Part shown: positions 1 to 12,082 of the stretch, in pieces
Position numbering within the stretch: the stretch's first letter is position 1
Layout of the letters: each line of letters opens with the position of its first letter
Assembly (NCBI GenBank): GCA_950022655.1
Contig: OX465588.1
Coordinates: 23,112,527 to 23,176,526, forward strand
Length of the DNA: 64,000 nucleotides
Reading direction: 5' to 3'
Origin: Alentia gelatinosa
Taxonomy: Eukaryota; Annelida; Polychaeta; Phyllodocida; Polynoidae
Notes under the pieces: generated by a model
Seen by the model: only the letters and a program-made list of their open reading frames with translations
What the model was told of the DNA's origin: nothing
The model's database searches: none
Translations under genes and position numbers: made by a program

Positions 1-160
1 CTTATTGTCAGAGCGACTCTTTGATCCATCTTCACAGGTGAGAAATGAGACCCTCGTTTGTTGGTTTTAATCCCTTTTGGTCAGTATTGCAGGTGAGGAT
101 GAATACCCAGGGTGAAGACAGAGGATGGAGGACAGACAAGTGGGAAGCACAGCGCCACCG

Positions 161-519
161 TTAACCCTTTAAGGACGGCCGCCTATGGTTGAACTACACA
201 CTTGTGGACAGCTACTAGTGACAATGTACAGTTCTAGGGGACGGGAGCATTGTCCTCTGAACTCTAAATTCGAAGGTTTATCACGTGATATAATATACTA
301 TTATTAATATTTTTAGTTCTCTTATTTAGAATTCAAAAATATGATGGTATACAGGTCTGCATCCTGTGAAAATTTCAAGTTAATTGTTAAAATATTTCCT
401 TTTGAAAAACAATTATATAAATATCCAGCAAATGATGCCTTAAGGCATCATCCGCCCCCAGCCGGTTAATGCCTTAAGGCATCATCCGCCCCCTGCCGGA
501 TGATGCCTTAAAGGGTTAA
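161..519 (+). mobile_element. piggyBac-like MITE, copy 1
   Basis: The element is bounded by TTAA on both sides and has perfect 10-bp terminal inverted repeats, CCCTTTAAGG on the left and CCTTAAAGGG on the right. TTAA target sites and CCCTTT-type ends are typical of piggyBac transposons. There is no open frame for a transposase, so it is non-autonomous. The right part (433-515) holds about two and a half 34-bp tandem units, each with the word CCTTAAGGCATCATCC followed by a C-run and GCCGG. An inverted copy of the whole element lies at 49055-49363. The family assignment is inference from the ends only. Confidence 0.85.
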
Positions 520-926
520 GCCTGGAACCCCACGTTTCACGATCCCCAGGCCAGCCTACTACTGATTGCCGCGGTCCTTCACACAATGCAGATTCTACGA
601 AGGATCGTCAATGTCGGCACTATATAAATATCTTTATAACCATTTCTCACTTCTAACTCGCTTCATTTTCCCCCAAGCGAGTGTGAAGTAAACAATGGTT
701 GCCCAGGTAGAAACGTCCCTAGCAACTACACACGGTGGCGGCATTTGGCGCAGCGTATTCGAGCCACTCTTGCATTAATGGCTGTATAAAGCTTCCTTTC
801 ATACCGTGAATGCAAATGGTTGATATAAAGTTATGTTGGCATCACTCATCCACTTAACAAGAAATACACGAAGGAAATATTCCTAAAAGTATGCTTTCTA
901 CACCAGGTTTTCGTCAATCTATATGT
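520..926. other. Unique non-coding spacer
   Basis: No open frame, splice-like exon, repeat end or RNA gene is visible here. Composition is mixed, with one GC-rich patch near 530-600. Confidence 0.5.
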
Positions 927-1188
927 GGCATTTCCACCTGGCGCTTCTGGCCACCGATTATAGCTTTTGCCACTTTTCGTTTACGTAATCGTCAGGTGTA
1001 AACTGGGATAACATGCAAAATGCATTTAGTATGAAACACACACATGTACAAAAAATCTCTACTACAGCAATCGGTGGGGCTATACCAGTCGTCGGATGGA
1101 AACGGATTGTTTTTTCTGAAGTCGACGTTTATGCGCCAAATCTCAAGTTGCATAATCGTTGGACATTTAGTCGTCAGGTGCAAACGCC
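927..1188. mobile_element. TTTACACCTG-family MITE cluster
   Basis: A short unit from about 927 to 1006 starts GGCATTTCCACCTGGCG and ends CGTCAGGTGTAAACTGG, which are inverted versions of each other. A second right-hand end, CGTCAGGTGCAAACGCC, lies at 1172-1188. The same ends recur at 2.97-3.3, 14.8-15.8 and about 52.0 kb, so this is a dispersed family. The overlapping 96- and 109-codon open frames are not convincing as genes because they fall inside this repeat. Confidence 0.6.
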
Positions 1189-2400
1189 GTATAATATGTG
1201 AATCTATGTGTCTTGTTATTTCAAATGAATGCATGATGACATTCAACTTGGGCATTGGAATCTTTCTAAAAGAATATTCACTCATAAATTCTCCCAGTAC
1301 CTTTGAATTAAAACCCGGCATGTCATGGGTATAAGTTTAAATTAGTCCTACTTGGTCGATCACACAACTTTCTTGCCTTTTTGATTAAGACATTTACATC
1401 GCCAGTAGATCAATAACGCTCTCCTGTGCGACACTCTAATTGGTCCAAAAGGACCAATGACTGTTCCCTGTTTTATATTTTAATAACCTAGTCATTCATC
1501 AAAGTGCCGCCAGGTGGCAAGCGAAAAATAAAATCAACCTATCATCAGATACGGGCTATCAGGGTCCCAAGATGATATCAAACATTAAATATTAACGGTG
1601 TGGCCTTTGGCGTAATTAAAGAACTGATCTGTTTTCAATCTCACTAAAGCCTGTGTCATATTGTGCCTAAACCGAAATAAATTTTGCATTAAGGTAAATT
1701 CAACGTTAGTAAAGTGGCACTTTACGTTAGGCATTCTCCTTTTAGATCACTAGGTCCTTATTGAAATGACAGAGGTACTTTGAAGTCTTCAGTTGTGATT
1801 ATCACTTTTGTTAACGTACAATCTTTTAATTTTTCAAGATTGAAATTCATCTCACGACATTACAGTACGTGCACCCGTCTCCAGGCGATCTTCTTCGTAT
1901 GTGTCCCATTAAACCTGTATCCACAACATATACAATTACTAGATTTCATAACTCATTCATACATACGTCCTCTTTGATAAAGTGCATGGGTCTTTTGACC
2001 TTAACTATTTGATTTACCCACAATACTAGTGAACTCACATGTTACCGTTTAATACATACACTCATATTTCGAATATACCTAATGGAAGAGATAAGAAACA
2101 AACATTGTATAGCAATTTGTGTAGTGAATGACCAAAGGACCCCCCCAAATCAGATCAATATTGGATTTTGTGATCCTTGAAACCTAAGCAGGTCCAATTG
2201 GGGTAACCTTCTGGACGATGGTTGCAAACCCACAGCACCTGTTCTCAAAGCAGACTAACACACTGTGGAATCTTCATCATTATGGCAGACCTTCATGTAT
2301 CATGTCATGTTTGCAGGAGAACAAAGGGGATTTCAATGCCAGAACTCAAGACGATGACATCCTATCCCCTCTCCTCACCGCCTGCCAAACGAGCTCTCTG
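1189..2400. other. Non-coding spacer
   Basis: This is an AT-rich tract with no supported gene. The longest frames are 60-70 codons, lack splice context and are at chance length. Confidence 0.5.
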
Positions 2401-2410
2401 AAATCTCGGG

Positions 2411-2436
2411 GTCACGTGACATTTTAGGTCACGTGA
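2411..2436. promoter_or_regulatory. Paired GTCACGTGA E-boxes
   Basis: Two identical GTCACGTGA words start 17 bp apart (2411 and 2428). GTCACGTGAC is the consensus bound by MiT/TFE-type basic helix-loop-helix factors (CLEAR element), and CACGTG is also bound by USF, Myc/Max and Clock-type factors. There is no recognisable gene beside the pair, so its function is inferred from the motif alone. Confidence 0.45.
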
Positions 2437-2967
2437 TCAGCTTTTACAGACAGTAGTCATCGTGACACTTTTTCCCATCAGGATTCGAGGGTCAAAATAA
2501 ACGTCTGTTTCAGTACTGTTTTAGTGTGCACTAAATGAGATCTGAGCCAATAGAGTAACAAAAGCAAAGCAGCGACTTGTATGAGAACAAATAAGAAAAT
2601 ATATGTAGGGTTCGTCGTTTTCGTTAAATAGTAGCTTTACATGGGAGTAGTAGACTTGCTATTTGTTATACGTCTGTGGCCGAACGTCTAGGAAATAATA
2701 TCCACTGTTAGGGGTGCAGTATGAATAATGTTCTGGTTCACTGAGACGTAGTGAATGTTCGGGTGCACTGTGCCCATATTGTGCTTTGCAAGTACATAAA
2801 TGAGATACTTTCGTGTTTTTAGGTGTATAATAACAAGAAAAATAGTGAGTGAACCCAATTCCGTTCTCAGGCTTTGGTCCCAAAATTTCCCTCCGCCTCT
2901 GGCGTCGGAACATGTTGGAGGCAAATGTAATGTTATAAGGTAGGTGAACACGTAATTTGGCTTAACT

Positions 2968-3065
2968 GGCGTTTTCCCTAGAAATGTTGGTTGACGATTC
3001 TTGCATTTTGCATCACTTGAACGCTTTCAGCAGTAAAAGGCTAAAAATAGTCTAGTGTAAACGCC
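2968..3065. mobile_element. TTTACACCTG-family MITE, 98 bp
   Basis: The left end GGCGTTTTCCCTAGA and right end TCTAGTGTAAACGCC are inverted copies of each other. AACT lies beside both ends and may be the target duplication. There is no coding capacity. Confidence 0.6.
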
Positions 3066-3159
3066 AAACTAGTGACGACCGCTTGCAAATTATGTGATTA
3101 TGCAATTTGACAATACCTGATGATAATGTTAACATTTGACGCCGACAACTATTTCAAGG

Positions 3160-3303
3160 CATTACATTTCTATAGTGTAAACGCTTCAGCAAATTATTGG
3201 GTAAACGACAATTGCGGCCGATATTGCGTAATCGAGCACCACCTGGCGACTTTTGGCTTGCCCATCTACAGCCGTCACGTTTTTACTCGTCTAGTACAAA
3301 CGC
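3160..3303. mobile_element. Degraded TTTACACCTG-family repeat
   Basis: The stretch carries further family ends, TAGTGTAAACGC near 3175 and CTAGTACAAACGCC at 3289-3302. Its internal sequence resembles the 927-1006 unit (CACCTGGCG, ACTTTTGGC, TTTTTAC). Exact borders are uncertain. The 94-codon open frame across it is treated as a by-product. Confidence 0.45.
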
Positions 3304-5690
3304 CGGTTAAGGGAATAAAAACATCAGTAATGTATCGTATTGCCACCTTTATTTACCCTCATGATGCATGTCAGCCAGAGAATCACTCATTCTTATTACT
3401 ATGAATATTGTGTCCGATTCCTGCTAAATAATACCAGAACATTAGCACCGTCCCCAGCCTTAGAGTTTATCTAGACATACCTGAATGTTTCATGCTCCAT
3501 GAAAAAGAATTGTCAATCGGATGCGTTCAACTACCTAGATTGATCGCCTGTAATTATCCTGAACGAAAAGTAAAACACCGGAGAACAACGCTGAGTGGTA
3601 TTAATTTACACTGTGCAATATTGTGCAACAACAGACATTCCTTCGCAATATCTTCAGCTTTATTACAAGTAATTCACCTCAAAAATACTGATAAACGATT
3701 TCCAGCCGCACTGTTTGATATTATAGGGATGTGTACCATTATAGGTAGCAATAAAATAAATTGAAGATGTTGAAAAGGATCAAGGTCTGTTCATATCGGA
3801 GTCGATCTTACTCCAGATTTGTGTTATATAAATGTAACCTTGTCTAACAAGCATGTTACTAAAATATCGATGATTTTCTTATAGTGTTAAATGTGGCGAA
3901 GGATTCGAATGCTATTTCGCTTTGTTATTCAGTATCTGATCCTATATGTTTATTTCCTTTGAAATTTGTTGTCGCCTGAGAAGGGACTATTCAGAAGTTC
4001 AGTTTGCTCCTAGGCTATCATTTTTGTATGAACAAGTGTCATAGCGTGTAAGTGCTATCTTTATTTTGACACTTCCATGTTCATTGCAAGTCATGCCTAT
4101 GTTGTAAATGCACGGTTCAGTTTGGTAAATATCTAATGGGGCCCCTTTAAATCTAGGCGCATACATGTAGATCCTTTTCTGTACGCCATTGAGACTAAGG
4201 GACGATGAGAGTCAACTTTATTCAACACTTATGGACGACTTCATGGACGGCTAATGCTGTCTTAGCCAAGAGATTTTAATATCATTAAACGATGACCTTG
4301 TACGAGTTACAGAAAAGAGTCTTCATGCACGATCCTAGATTATTAAACGGGCCCCTGGATCGATGACAGTGTTTTAGGTCTCCAGAGTAGTTGTCAACGC
4401 ATTAGGCTTTAGTATACGGCTCTCTTTCACATAATGTGGAGGGTCAATCTTCCTTGTCAGCTTCCCAATATGTCTTTATCCGAAATATTGCTGAAATGTA
4501 TCCAATAACCTCATTCAAACAACACTTTTGGTTGTGATAAGTAGGCATAATCGTTGGTAAACAGTTTAACTATGCACAATGGCTTCCGGTAGTAGGTCAC
4601 TTCGTTATTTGGTCCCTTTATCGTTCCATTATCTAAAGATGACATGCATATTGTAAAAAAAAAAGAAGATTAGCAATTACCCCTGGTGCAGACATCAAAA
4701 TTATATAGCGAGGACCAAACTGCAAAACAGCTAAGACGTCATGAATTTAGTTTCCTATCTAACTGTTGAGGAACTTTTCAAAAATAACCCTTTTGTTTCT
4801 TCCGTAATGGAAAGATGATCTATGACCCGTTTTCAGCAGACATGTATACATGTATATCAATATGAATATGATGGAGGGCTTATTTCAGTTATATTGGGCA
4901 GAACCATTATTAGATATATGGAGTGGACGTGGCGGCTTCGCGACTATCGAGCAAGTGACTGGTCTCCGTGCAGGGTCCGCGGGTTGCGGCCTGCTTATGT
5001 TAATCATTTTCACAGAGTTAGACCTTCATTGGTTCATTACGGTGACGTGGTGTGTTATTAGATATAATTAAAGGCCACCATGCATCTTTTGCCAAACTAA
5101 TAGGATAACATATGCATCCTTATTAGAAAAAGGCTAAATATTGTCCCATTAGTGTAGGTGGTACATCTCTCTGATGGGTATGTTTTCAGTGTTCACTAGG
5201 ATGACAAAAACGCGACAAAATTGGAAGATAAAACCTTCTATGGAAAACACATAATAATTGAGGACAATAAATACCAAAAACCTAAATGTGTTAGTAGTGC
5301 ATGGTTAGAGCTCCGGATACCATGTACAACGCTTCCTGTCGCTGTTTTATATTTCTATTATATTTGCACCGACAGAACTATTACCAGGGAGACCTATCTT
5401 GTGGAGCGCAAATATGTGTGGTGTTTATTGTAAAGATGTGATCAGGGGCATCGAACTAGTTTCAAGTACAGTTATAAATAAACAGGTCCTGGGAATCCAA
5501 TCGGTTCAAACCCCAGCGATAAGTCTCACGCTATGGCCCGGTTGCAGGGTGCAGAGGAGTAGACAGTGTAGGAGGGGGTGAAACAGGACCCTACTCCTGA
5601 TTGCCACCCTCCTGTGTATGATCCAATATTCCCGCCACTATTCAGGCACCTAGCCAGGGAGATCTTATATTCCCGTCAGTAAAACTCTGA
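3304..5690. other. Non-coding spacer with one B-box-like word
   Basis: No gene is supported. GGTTCAAACCCC at 5503-5514 looks like an RNA polymerase III B box of a tRNA or tRNA-derived SINE. I found no A box at the right distance and no cloverleaf, so no tRNA or SINE is called. Confidence 0.45.
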
Positions 5691-6240
5691 ATGCATGGAG
5701 GACCCTGCTGGAATCCCGACGGGCAAATGGATATCATTATCAGCATTCAGTCTGGTGGGTGGTGCAGAGGGACGAAGGCTCGGTGGCAGGCCTTTAGAGG
5801 GTAGTAAGGATGAGATGTTGAGAATATCGGACGGGGTATTGAAGAGGGGTATGGGTGGGGGGGAGGAGGGCGCGGGGAGGGGCTAAGGAGTAGGGTAACA
5901 TTTTGGGGGAGGGGCCTGCAAGACATCTCTTCGAGACAAGCAACTGTCACCTAGCAACGCCGATACCATCAGCCGAGCGGGGAGCCAGATGGAGGCTTAT
6001 CAGCGAGCTTCACAAAGCGTCCGCTTGGCGGCGCCATGATCGATAAAACACGCGGCCGGCTGCACGTGCCATCCATATTTATAACGGGTAGGTGATACGG
6101 GCGGTGCGGCCGGAGCTCACCAGGGGTCGCTGGGGTCGTCCAGGGATGTCTCTCGCGGGTGACGTAGACTGCGTGACGTGTGTTAGGTGACGTAGGTGAC
6201 GTAGTATACGTACGCTGCTGCGTCTGCTAGCGTGTTGGCC
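5691..6240. promoter_or_regulatory. GC-rich motif block, possible enhancer
   Basis: A G-rich stretch (5750-5930) is followed by a CpG-rich block at 5960-6240. At 6032-6061 it carries the words CGCCATGAT, CGATAAAA and CGCGGCCGGCT in a row. The same order recurs at 22514-22542 and a rearranged version at 40461-40492. ATAAAA is a posterior Hox/Cdx-type word and TGATNNAT a PBC/Hox-type word. CACGTG occurs just after, at 6064. A regulatory role is inference. Confidence 0.4.
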
Positions 6241-7136
6241 TCACGACCCTACAGAGTATATGTGGTGCACAATAATTAAGGCCTACTTCGGTGTAGGGAA
6301 GAGACGTACGACGCAGTAGGGATGTCTAATAAAATCCTCAAATGTCATGGACTTGTTCTCTCCATATTCGGCCCTGTTTTCCTACCTTTACTGCACATTA
6401 TGATTTACTTGCCTTGAGGTCAGATCGTTCTATATTGAAATTATCATTTCGTTGCAGCAGTGAGCTCGGCTGAAGGACACTCAATCATCATATATATAGC
6501 TATATGAAATATACAAAGCAATAATCATGTCTCTACAGAATAGAAACATGTTCGTCAAAAATATACCGTTTAAAAGAATAAACCTCTTGAAATTTTCTGC
6601 AATCAGTTTGAACGAGCAAAAGCACCCGCATCCCATACATTAACTCTCTCTTTTATACTTGTTATATGGTTATAAAAATACGTTATGGGTTTCTATTCAA
6701 ATAAGCATTGCTATATTGGCATACTTTCACGTTGTTCCAATATCCACGCGCGTGTGAAGATACCGCAGCTTTTTTATGGTCTACAGTTTAGAGAAACAAA
6801 GGGTCTAATTACCCATGACCTGTGATTAACACGGGTTGTGAAAACGTTGGGAATTGTATTACACAAGGAGGAATACCCAAATGGGGAACATCTATAATAA
6901 CACTAACATTTATCTATACTCTTGGCGATGTTGCTTCATTTTTCAATTATTCGAATATATGTACACATATGTTATATATCATGTGCATATATATGATATA
7001 TATAAATATATTGTGTATAATACAACCAACCTACTCCTTTATTAAAGCGTTAAGTTATATACATTGCCTAAGAATCATAATTTTCATATATAGACTTCAA
7101 ACGTGCTGCAAAAACCTTTCCTTTCACTATCTGCAG
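6241..7136. other. AT-rich spacer
   Basis: The tract contains TA-rich runs (6489-6505 and 6955-7020). An open frame begins at 6822 with GTG, not ATG, and only its right part looks exon-like; that part is listed separately. Confidence 0.5.
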
Positions 7137-7343
7137 GTTATTTACAGTGATATTGTGAAAGGAGCAGGGCGCCAGTGTGTCAGTGTCTTAGAAACGTGTT
7201 CAGCTGACCACGACCAATCACTCAAAACCGAAATAACTCAAGACCAACTGGCCTTGATATGTTTGGATCCTATACTCAGGCAGTTTCCAAAATGGCAAGT
7301 TGACAGGATGAAAAAAGGTTACAGAAAGCTATTCATAGTCTGA
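7137..7343 (+). CDS. Candidate terminal coding exon, unknown protein
   Basis: A pyrimidine-rich acceptor (cctttcactatctgcag) ends at 7136 and opens a 68-codon frame in phase 0 that stops at 7341-7343. An AATAAA polyadenylation signal follows at about 7427-7432. The conceptual peptide is polar and mixed, with ETCSADHDQ early and PKWQVDRMKKGYRK near the end. I do not recognise it. A weaker alternative is a donor at 7317/7318 (AAAAAG, then GTTACA), leaving in phase 1. No upstream partner exon was found, so this may be a pseudo-exon or old retrocopy fragment. Confidence 0.25.
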   Translation, partial: VIYSDIVKGAGRQCVSVLETCSADHDQSLKTEITQDQLALICLDPILRQFPKWQVDRMKKGYRKLFIV

Positions 7344-7873
7344 ATGTAACTCAAACCTTTTAATCGTTATTTATTTATAATTGCACGCTCATTCATCATT
7401 AATTAACATATCATTTGTTGCTAGTTTAATAAAACAACAGTAAGAACTATTTACATGTAAAGGTTTACACCGCAGTAACAAGTAGAAAAAGTGGAAGATC
7501 TAACTTCGGTTAGAACTGTTAGTAACCTAAATATAAATTTAAAAAACAACAACAAATCTTTTGAAAAAATGACTGCGAAATGTTGGACCAGTAAAGATAT
7601 CACCTCAGAAGATACCAATATACAGAATGGTTACATTAACAAATCTGGATGAGTTACCAAGTCAATGGTTACATAGATATGGATGTTGTTGACGCTGCGG
7701 TAATTATATTGTCATAGGCATAAATATATCTTACACTAGTGCAATATCTACATGGATAGAAAGACCTCATGATATAAGCTTGATATAAACCTAGATATTT
7801 GCTGCCTCTGTGTTTTTATTTTTAAGTGTGTATTAACTCTTATCATATTGAAACATTTCATATACATTTTCAG

Positions 7874-7976
7874 GTGCTACAATAACAAGGACATCAACTG
7901 CCGAACTATGTCACTGCCAGAAACACTAGAACACCTGATCATTCCCCGGATAAGACATAAGGCCATTGTACAACTG
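7874..7976 (+). CDS. Candidate internal exon, unknown protein
   Basis: The acceptor tacattttcag ends at 7873 and a donor (CTG, then GTAAAA) starts at 7977. Between them one frame is fully open for 34 codons after one leading base (phase 2 in, phase 0 out). The peptide includes MSLPETLEHLIIPRI and RHKAIVQL. It is not recognised; a loose likeness to SOCS-box helices was noted but is too weak to use. Its phase does not fit directly to the candidate exon at 7137, so the two may be unrelated. Confidence 0.25.
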
Positions 7977-8620
7977 GTAAAACGTATATTGTTTTATTAA
8001 TCTTTGATATCTTGTGGTTGAATATTACATAAACTCTTAATAACCATTCTACATACATTTCAACGAGAGTGAAAACACGAGAGGGATATCAGAACATTAT
8101 TTGGACATGAGATACAAAATATGATATTTTTAACTTGCCCACATGATAGAGCTGTCAATAATGTAATTTTATCAGGACTAGCCGGATAGTTTTAGCCAGC
8201 TCTGGGGAATCATATATCGCAAGGCAGACCACCTCTATGACTAATTGGTTAAAACTATTAGCTTCACCTAATAGTTATTCCAAAAATAGAGCTCTGACCA
8301 TGAAATGCTGGCCACAGATTGTGTGATGAGATCTACAGGTGTGGATATGGAACACGCCACTAGAGTATAATTAAATTACATTGTAGGCAATCAGAAAGAA
8401 CCTGATTGTCTAATTACTGTAATAGATGGGAGTCCTATTGCCTACGGTATCGTCAATACTAAATACATGTCAGACAGGCGGCGCCCCTTTAAGAGGGCAA
8501 TTTAAGGCTTTAAACACATCAAATTTCACCGGTACAACTGTGTATTAGTCACCACACCCATACCACTAAATCACACGCCCTTGGTTTAATGTGTATGCAG
8601 ATGAGGCTGTGAGATCGGGC
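7977..8620. other. Non-coding spacer
   Basis: I see no gene or repeat border in this stretch. Confidence 0.5.
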
Positions 8621-8880
8621 CTGATGCAGATATTCGCTGCACATTTCCCGGGCTGATAAAAAAACAATATGGCGTCTGAAGCCTCCACATTTCTATTGGC
8701 TCGATCTCATCCGCCACCGTGCTTTTTTCCACACCCCTCCCCCATTGAAACTCTAATTTATTGATTGTTTAATGGAATTTTAATAGGCTAATATAGGAGG
8801 TGTGTTTAATTGATTCATTCGCCGATGGTGGTATGGAAGAGGCTGCTTGCCTGGTTTAAACTACGGCGTTTTCCATTAGT
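8621..8880. promoter_or_regulatory. Possible conserved non-coding block
   Basis: The block has GATAAAAAAACAATATGG, a CCAAT-type word (ATTGGCT) at 8696-8702 and several TAAT/ATTA words near 8750-8800. Composition is balanced and motif-dense against AT-rich neighbours. Conservation cannot be tested here, so the call rests on appearance. Confidence 0.25.
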
Positions 8881-9140
8881 ATTCATTATAGAAACATGAC
8901 AAGAATATTAGTGGTGTAATCATGGAGGTTGGTGGGATCTCATATCATTGGTTTTTAGCACTATGAAGAGAGTTTTGAAAGCCTGCAATGAGTATTTTTA
9001 TGCACGTGAAGCCAATTACTGCTGGTTTACTTAACACGTGCTGAACTCATACTAAGCAGCGTCTCGATGGTGAAGACTAAAATATAAAAGAATGTATAAA
9101 AGCTAAACACACATGATAAGTAAAATCTATTTAATGGACC

Positions 9141-9243
9141 TTAATCCTTAAAGAGCCGGTCTTATTTCAAACAATGTATAGTAGGTGAGGTGTGTATGCT
9201 TAAGGCATCAAAACACTATTTCAAAATGGTCCTTAAGGGTTCA
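9141..9243. mobile_element. Short piggyBac-like MITE relative
   Basis: The left end TTAATCCTTAAAGAGCC and right end GGTCCTTAAGGGTTCA are inverted versions of the same sequence, close to the ends of the 161-519 element. It also shares the internal word CTTAAGGCATCA. At about 103 bp it is probably a deleted relative. Confidence 0.55.
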
Positions 9244-11150
9244 TTACAATCTTAAACTTTTCCAGCTTAACTAACTGCTGTGCATTAATGTATTTATTGT
9301 AAATCATATTGTTATTATCGTTTACGACTTGGGATGGTGAAATCATCGTTCAGAAATGCATTAATAAAATCATACATTCATCTCCTTCTTTTAGTTAAGG
9401 CTTCAGGTGATCGTCAATTTAAATTATAGTGAACTGAATGCCGCAACTTCATTGGCAGTTAACTTCCTTGTAGGTTCTCATCACTGACCGGGAGATAAAC
9501 TGCCCATTGTGGCTCGTGTTTAGATTCAATTTTAACACGGAATTAGAGTTTTTAACTACACAGTATGCGCTATTCATGTTAGATTTTTTCATGTGCAAGC
9601 TAAGAAGACTATCTTATAAAAAGAGAAATACCATATACCCACCAAGATTCATATTCCCAGGTGAATTTCCCGTCTTGCAATATTTTATAAATAATATACC
9701 ACTGGGGAATGACATTTTGTTATGATGTGGCCTTATAAAGGGAAGAAGGCAGATGGTGATTGAGTGTATCCAAGATCATTGGATGCGCATTGATATTGGT
9801 ATGGAATCTATTAGAGTATAACATTGATAGTGTTAACCGGAGTAACCGATGAGAGAATTGAGTGTGTTTACCCAGCATAATTGACTAACGATTGAAATGC
9901 TGTTGTAAAGACAAGTTGAATATGCGAAATCAATTCCAGTTTTTTGCTTTATCTTTTAGAGTAATGGGAAATGTAGAGCACTACATTTAGTAGATTACAT
10001 AACGCCTTGTCATGTGTCTGAGATAGTGTAGATCAGGTGGTCGATGAATTCATAACAAAACGTTTCTGCAGGTCAGGCGATACTCGGGTAGGACTGTTAG
10101 CACTGTTACATCAGCTGCAGGATAAGAATGTCCTCTCGGAATCTTGCACTAAACAGGGCGGGAATGAGGGATTGAAACCAAGCCAAAGTATGCAGCACTC
10201 AGCCACATGTCAGTCAGCTTTCCAGCATTTTGAGACAAAACACAGATGGAAGGTTAGGTTGAAGATTCAACTTCATGTATTGCCTACCAGAATTTTTTAA
10301 AACAAAACAATGGATCCTGTTTTTAAAGATGTGTGTCGTGAGCATTGAAACATCGACTTTATCCCAGATTGGAACCGATCATGTGACCTCAATAGATACA
10401 CAATACAATGTATTTTTTTCTATGCCGGACGAAATTGTAATCAAAGGGTACCGCCACCACTGGCAAGATTGGACCGGTAATGATTTCAAAATTCATATAT
10501 ATTCATAAATATGTATATATCATATATGGCCTGAATTTCTTAGAGTCAACTAAAGTCGGTGAAGTATATCTTTCACAATATTGTAAATCCGGTATAGTCG
10601 GTATATGTGAGTAATCGCCTACTGCTTTTTAGAGCATAAAAGCTTTATGATGCCTGAGAAGCCCCCTTAGACCAAATAAAGGGTGCATCATCATTGTCCA
10701 TATATGTGACCAGCCAATCAACCTTTAATGTCAGCCTGACCTTTGCAGTGTAGGCCATATAATTAGCTATTAACCAATTAGATAGAAACAAATTAACTGA
10801 TAAGGACAAACTACGTACAAAAACTAACAATGTTAAATGTATACCTGTCCCGAGGCGGAGAACTGCAGGTACAGAGACAAAGAAGACGGGCAAAAATAAG
10901 TAGATGTACCCAGCGTTGCTTGCAGCAATATCTTTTGTTTCAGACTCAGCATCCTAAGGGACCATCAATAAACTATGAACGCAGAATTTCTGAAATAGTG
11001 ACCCCCCTAAACCCCCTCCCCTCCCAATCCTGTGCGCAATAGAACAAAGTAGGAGCAGACGATATATTTACGAAATGTGTGGCCCCCACCCAGTGCGTAC
11101 GTACTTTATGGATGGCCGCAAATGCATTTCCAACACAATTAGTATTTGTA
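9244..11150. other. Non-coding spacer
   Basis: Open frames of 72-87 codons at 9507, 10037 and 10275 have no good splice or start context. TA-rich runs lie near 10490-10530. A 20-bp word at 10265-10284 recurs exactly at 42067-42086. Confidence 0.5.
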
Positions 11151-11151
11151 T

Positions 11152-11281
11152 TTTATCCTACCCCGCATATAAATCTCCATAGACTTAACATGGTGGGCCT
11201 GTATGCCACGGTTATGCCATAAAATATTTATATGCCACTGGTGACATATGAAGTAAAAAACACATGACAGGGTAGGATAAA
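11152..11281. mobile_element. TTTATCCTACCC-ended MITE, copy 1
   Basis: It has perfect 12-bp terminal inverted repeats, TTTATCCTACCC at 11152-11163 and GGGTAGGATAAA at 11270-11281. The interior matches part of 39540-39690 (a CTTAACAT word followed by a GGG run and CTGTAT). There is no coding capacity. A long hairpin begins immediately to its right. Confidence 0.7.
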
Positions 11282-11284
11282 TCT

Positions 11285-11424
11285 AAACATCACTCAATTT
11301 CATATGATTGTTTACATGGCATTCGTTGTCTTCTGCTACAGAGATCACTCAGCTCTGCTTTGTGATATCAGTCCGCGAAGACAACTCATGCCATATAAAC
11401 AATCATATGAAATTTCGTGATGTT
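11285..11424. repeat. Long foldback hairpin, copy 1
   Basis: Arms of about 48 nt (11285-11333 and 11377-11424) are imperfect inverted copies. The left arm begins AAACATCACTCAATTTCATA and the right arm ends CGTGATGTTT. The 43-nt loop contains its own small stem (GATCAC with GTGATATC). It directly abuts the MITE at 11152-11281, and the same pairing of MITE and hairpin occurs at 39.5-39.84 kb. It is a foldback-type mobile element or a transcribed hairpin. Confidence 0.75.
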
Positions 11425-11979
11425 TCATGATAACATTGTATCGTACATTAAAATTCAGGTTGAAACGTATGCACAAGTTATCTTCTCATTGTATCTTAAT
11501 TGAACGGCTTGCTGGATTTTCAAGAGCATCCCCTTCTGTCCAAAAAATATTAAGTGTCGCACACTAGCAGACGCAAAACAATTTAATGGATATATACACA
11601 TATGAAAAATACACAGTGACTTAATTGTGCATTTGTCAGGTATATGAGAATATGAGTTATTCATATATAAAGAAATCCTATATGAGGCACAATTCGTGAC
11701 TTTCCATGCACCCGCCACCGACTCCTTTGGCACAGCTCACGAATAAACAAATGTCGTGATAACCGTGCCCATACACAGACCGCCTTCCTGGTCGAGGCCA
11801 AGTTGAAAAACAGCCAGTTAAATGGTAAACTTGGCAAATGAAGGATGGATGGGTGGAGACTCAATTTGGTGAGTCAGGCAATAGTGCAGTTTTCATCGGA
11901 GACAGTTGGTCTGTAGAAGTCATCTACTGGAGTTGTCTTCCAGCTAGCGAAGTCTTAGAATCATTTTTTTTTTCGCAAG

Positions 11980-12082
11980 AGAAAACATTTTACAAAAAGA
12001 GGATTTCTGAAAGTGATGATAAGTGCCAGCAGGAACCTGAACATGATTCCGAGTCTGAAGATAAGCTAGAAATGCAACACAG
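11980..12082 (+). CDS. Candidate acidic internal exon
   Basis: A long T-tract followed by cgcaag gives a strong acceptor ending at 11979, and CAG then GTAAAG gives a strong donor at 12083. The frame between is fully open for 34 codons (phase 1 in, phase 2 out) and encodes a charged stretch, KKRISESDDK then EPEHDSESEDKLE. The frame is also open upstream to an ATG at 11838. Such acidic segments are common in nuclear proteins and give no family clue. Left unspliced, it would stop at 12084-12086. Confidence 0.3.

Noticed and set aside
5503..5514. tRNA-like B box (GGTTCAAACCCC)
   Set aside because: No A box or cloverleaf at proper spacing, so neither a tRNA nor a SINE could be supported.
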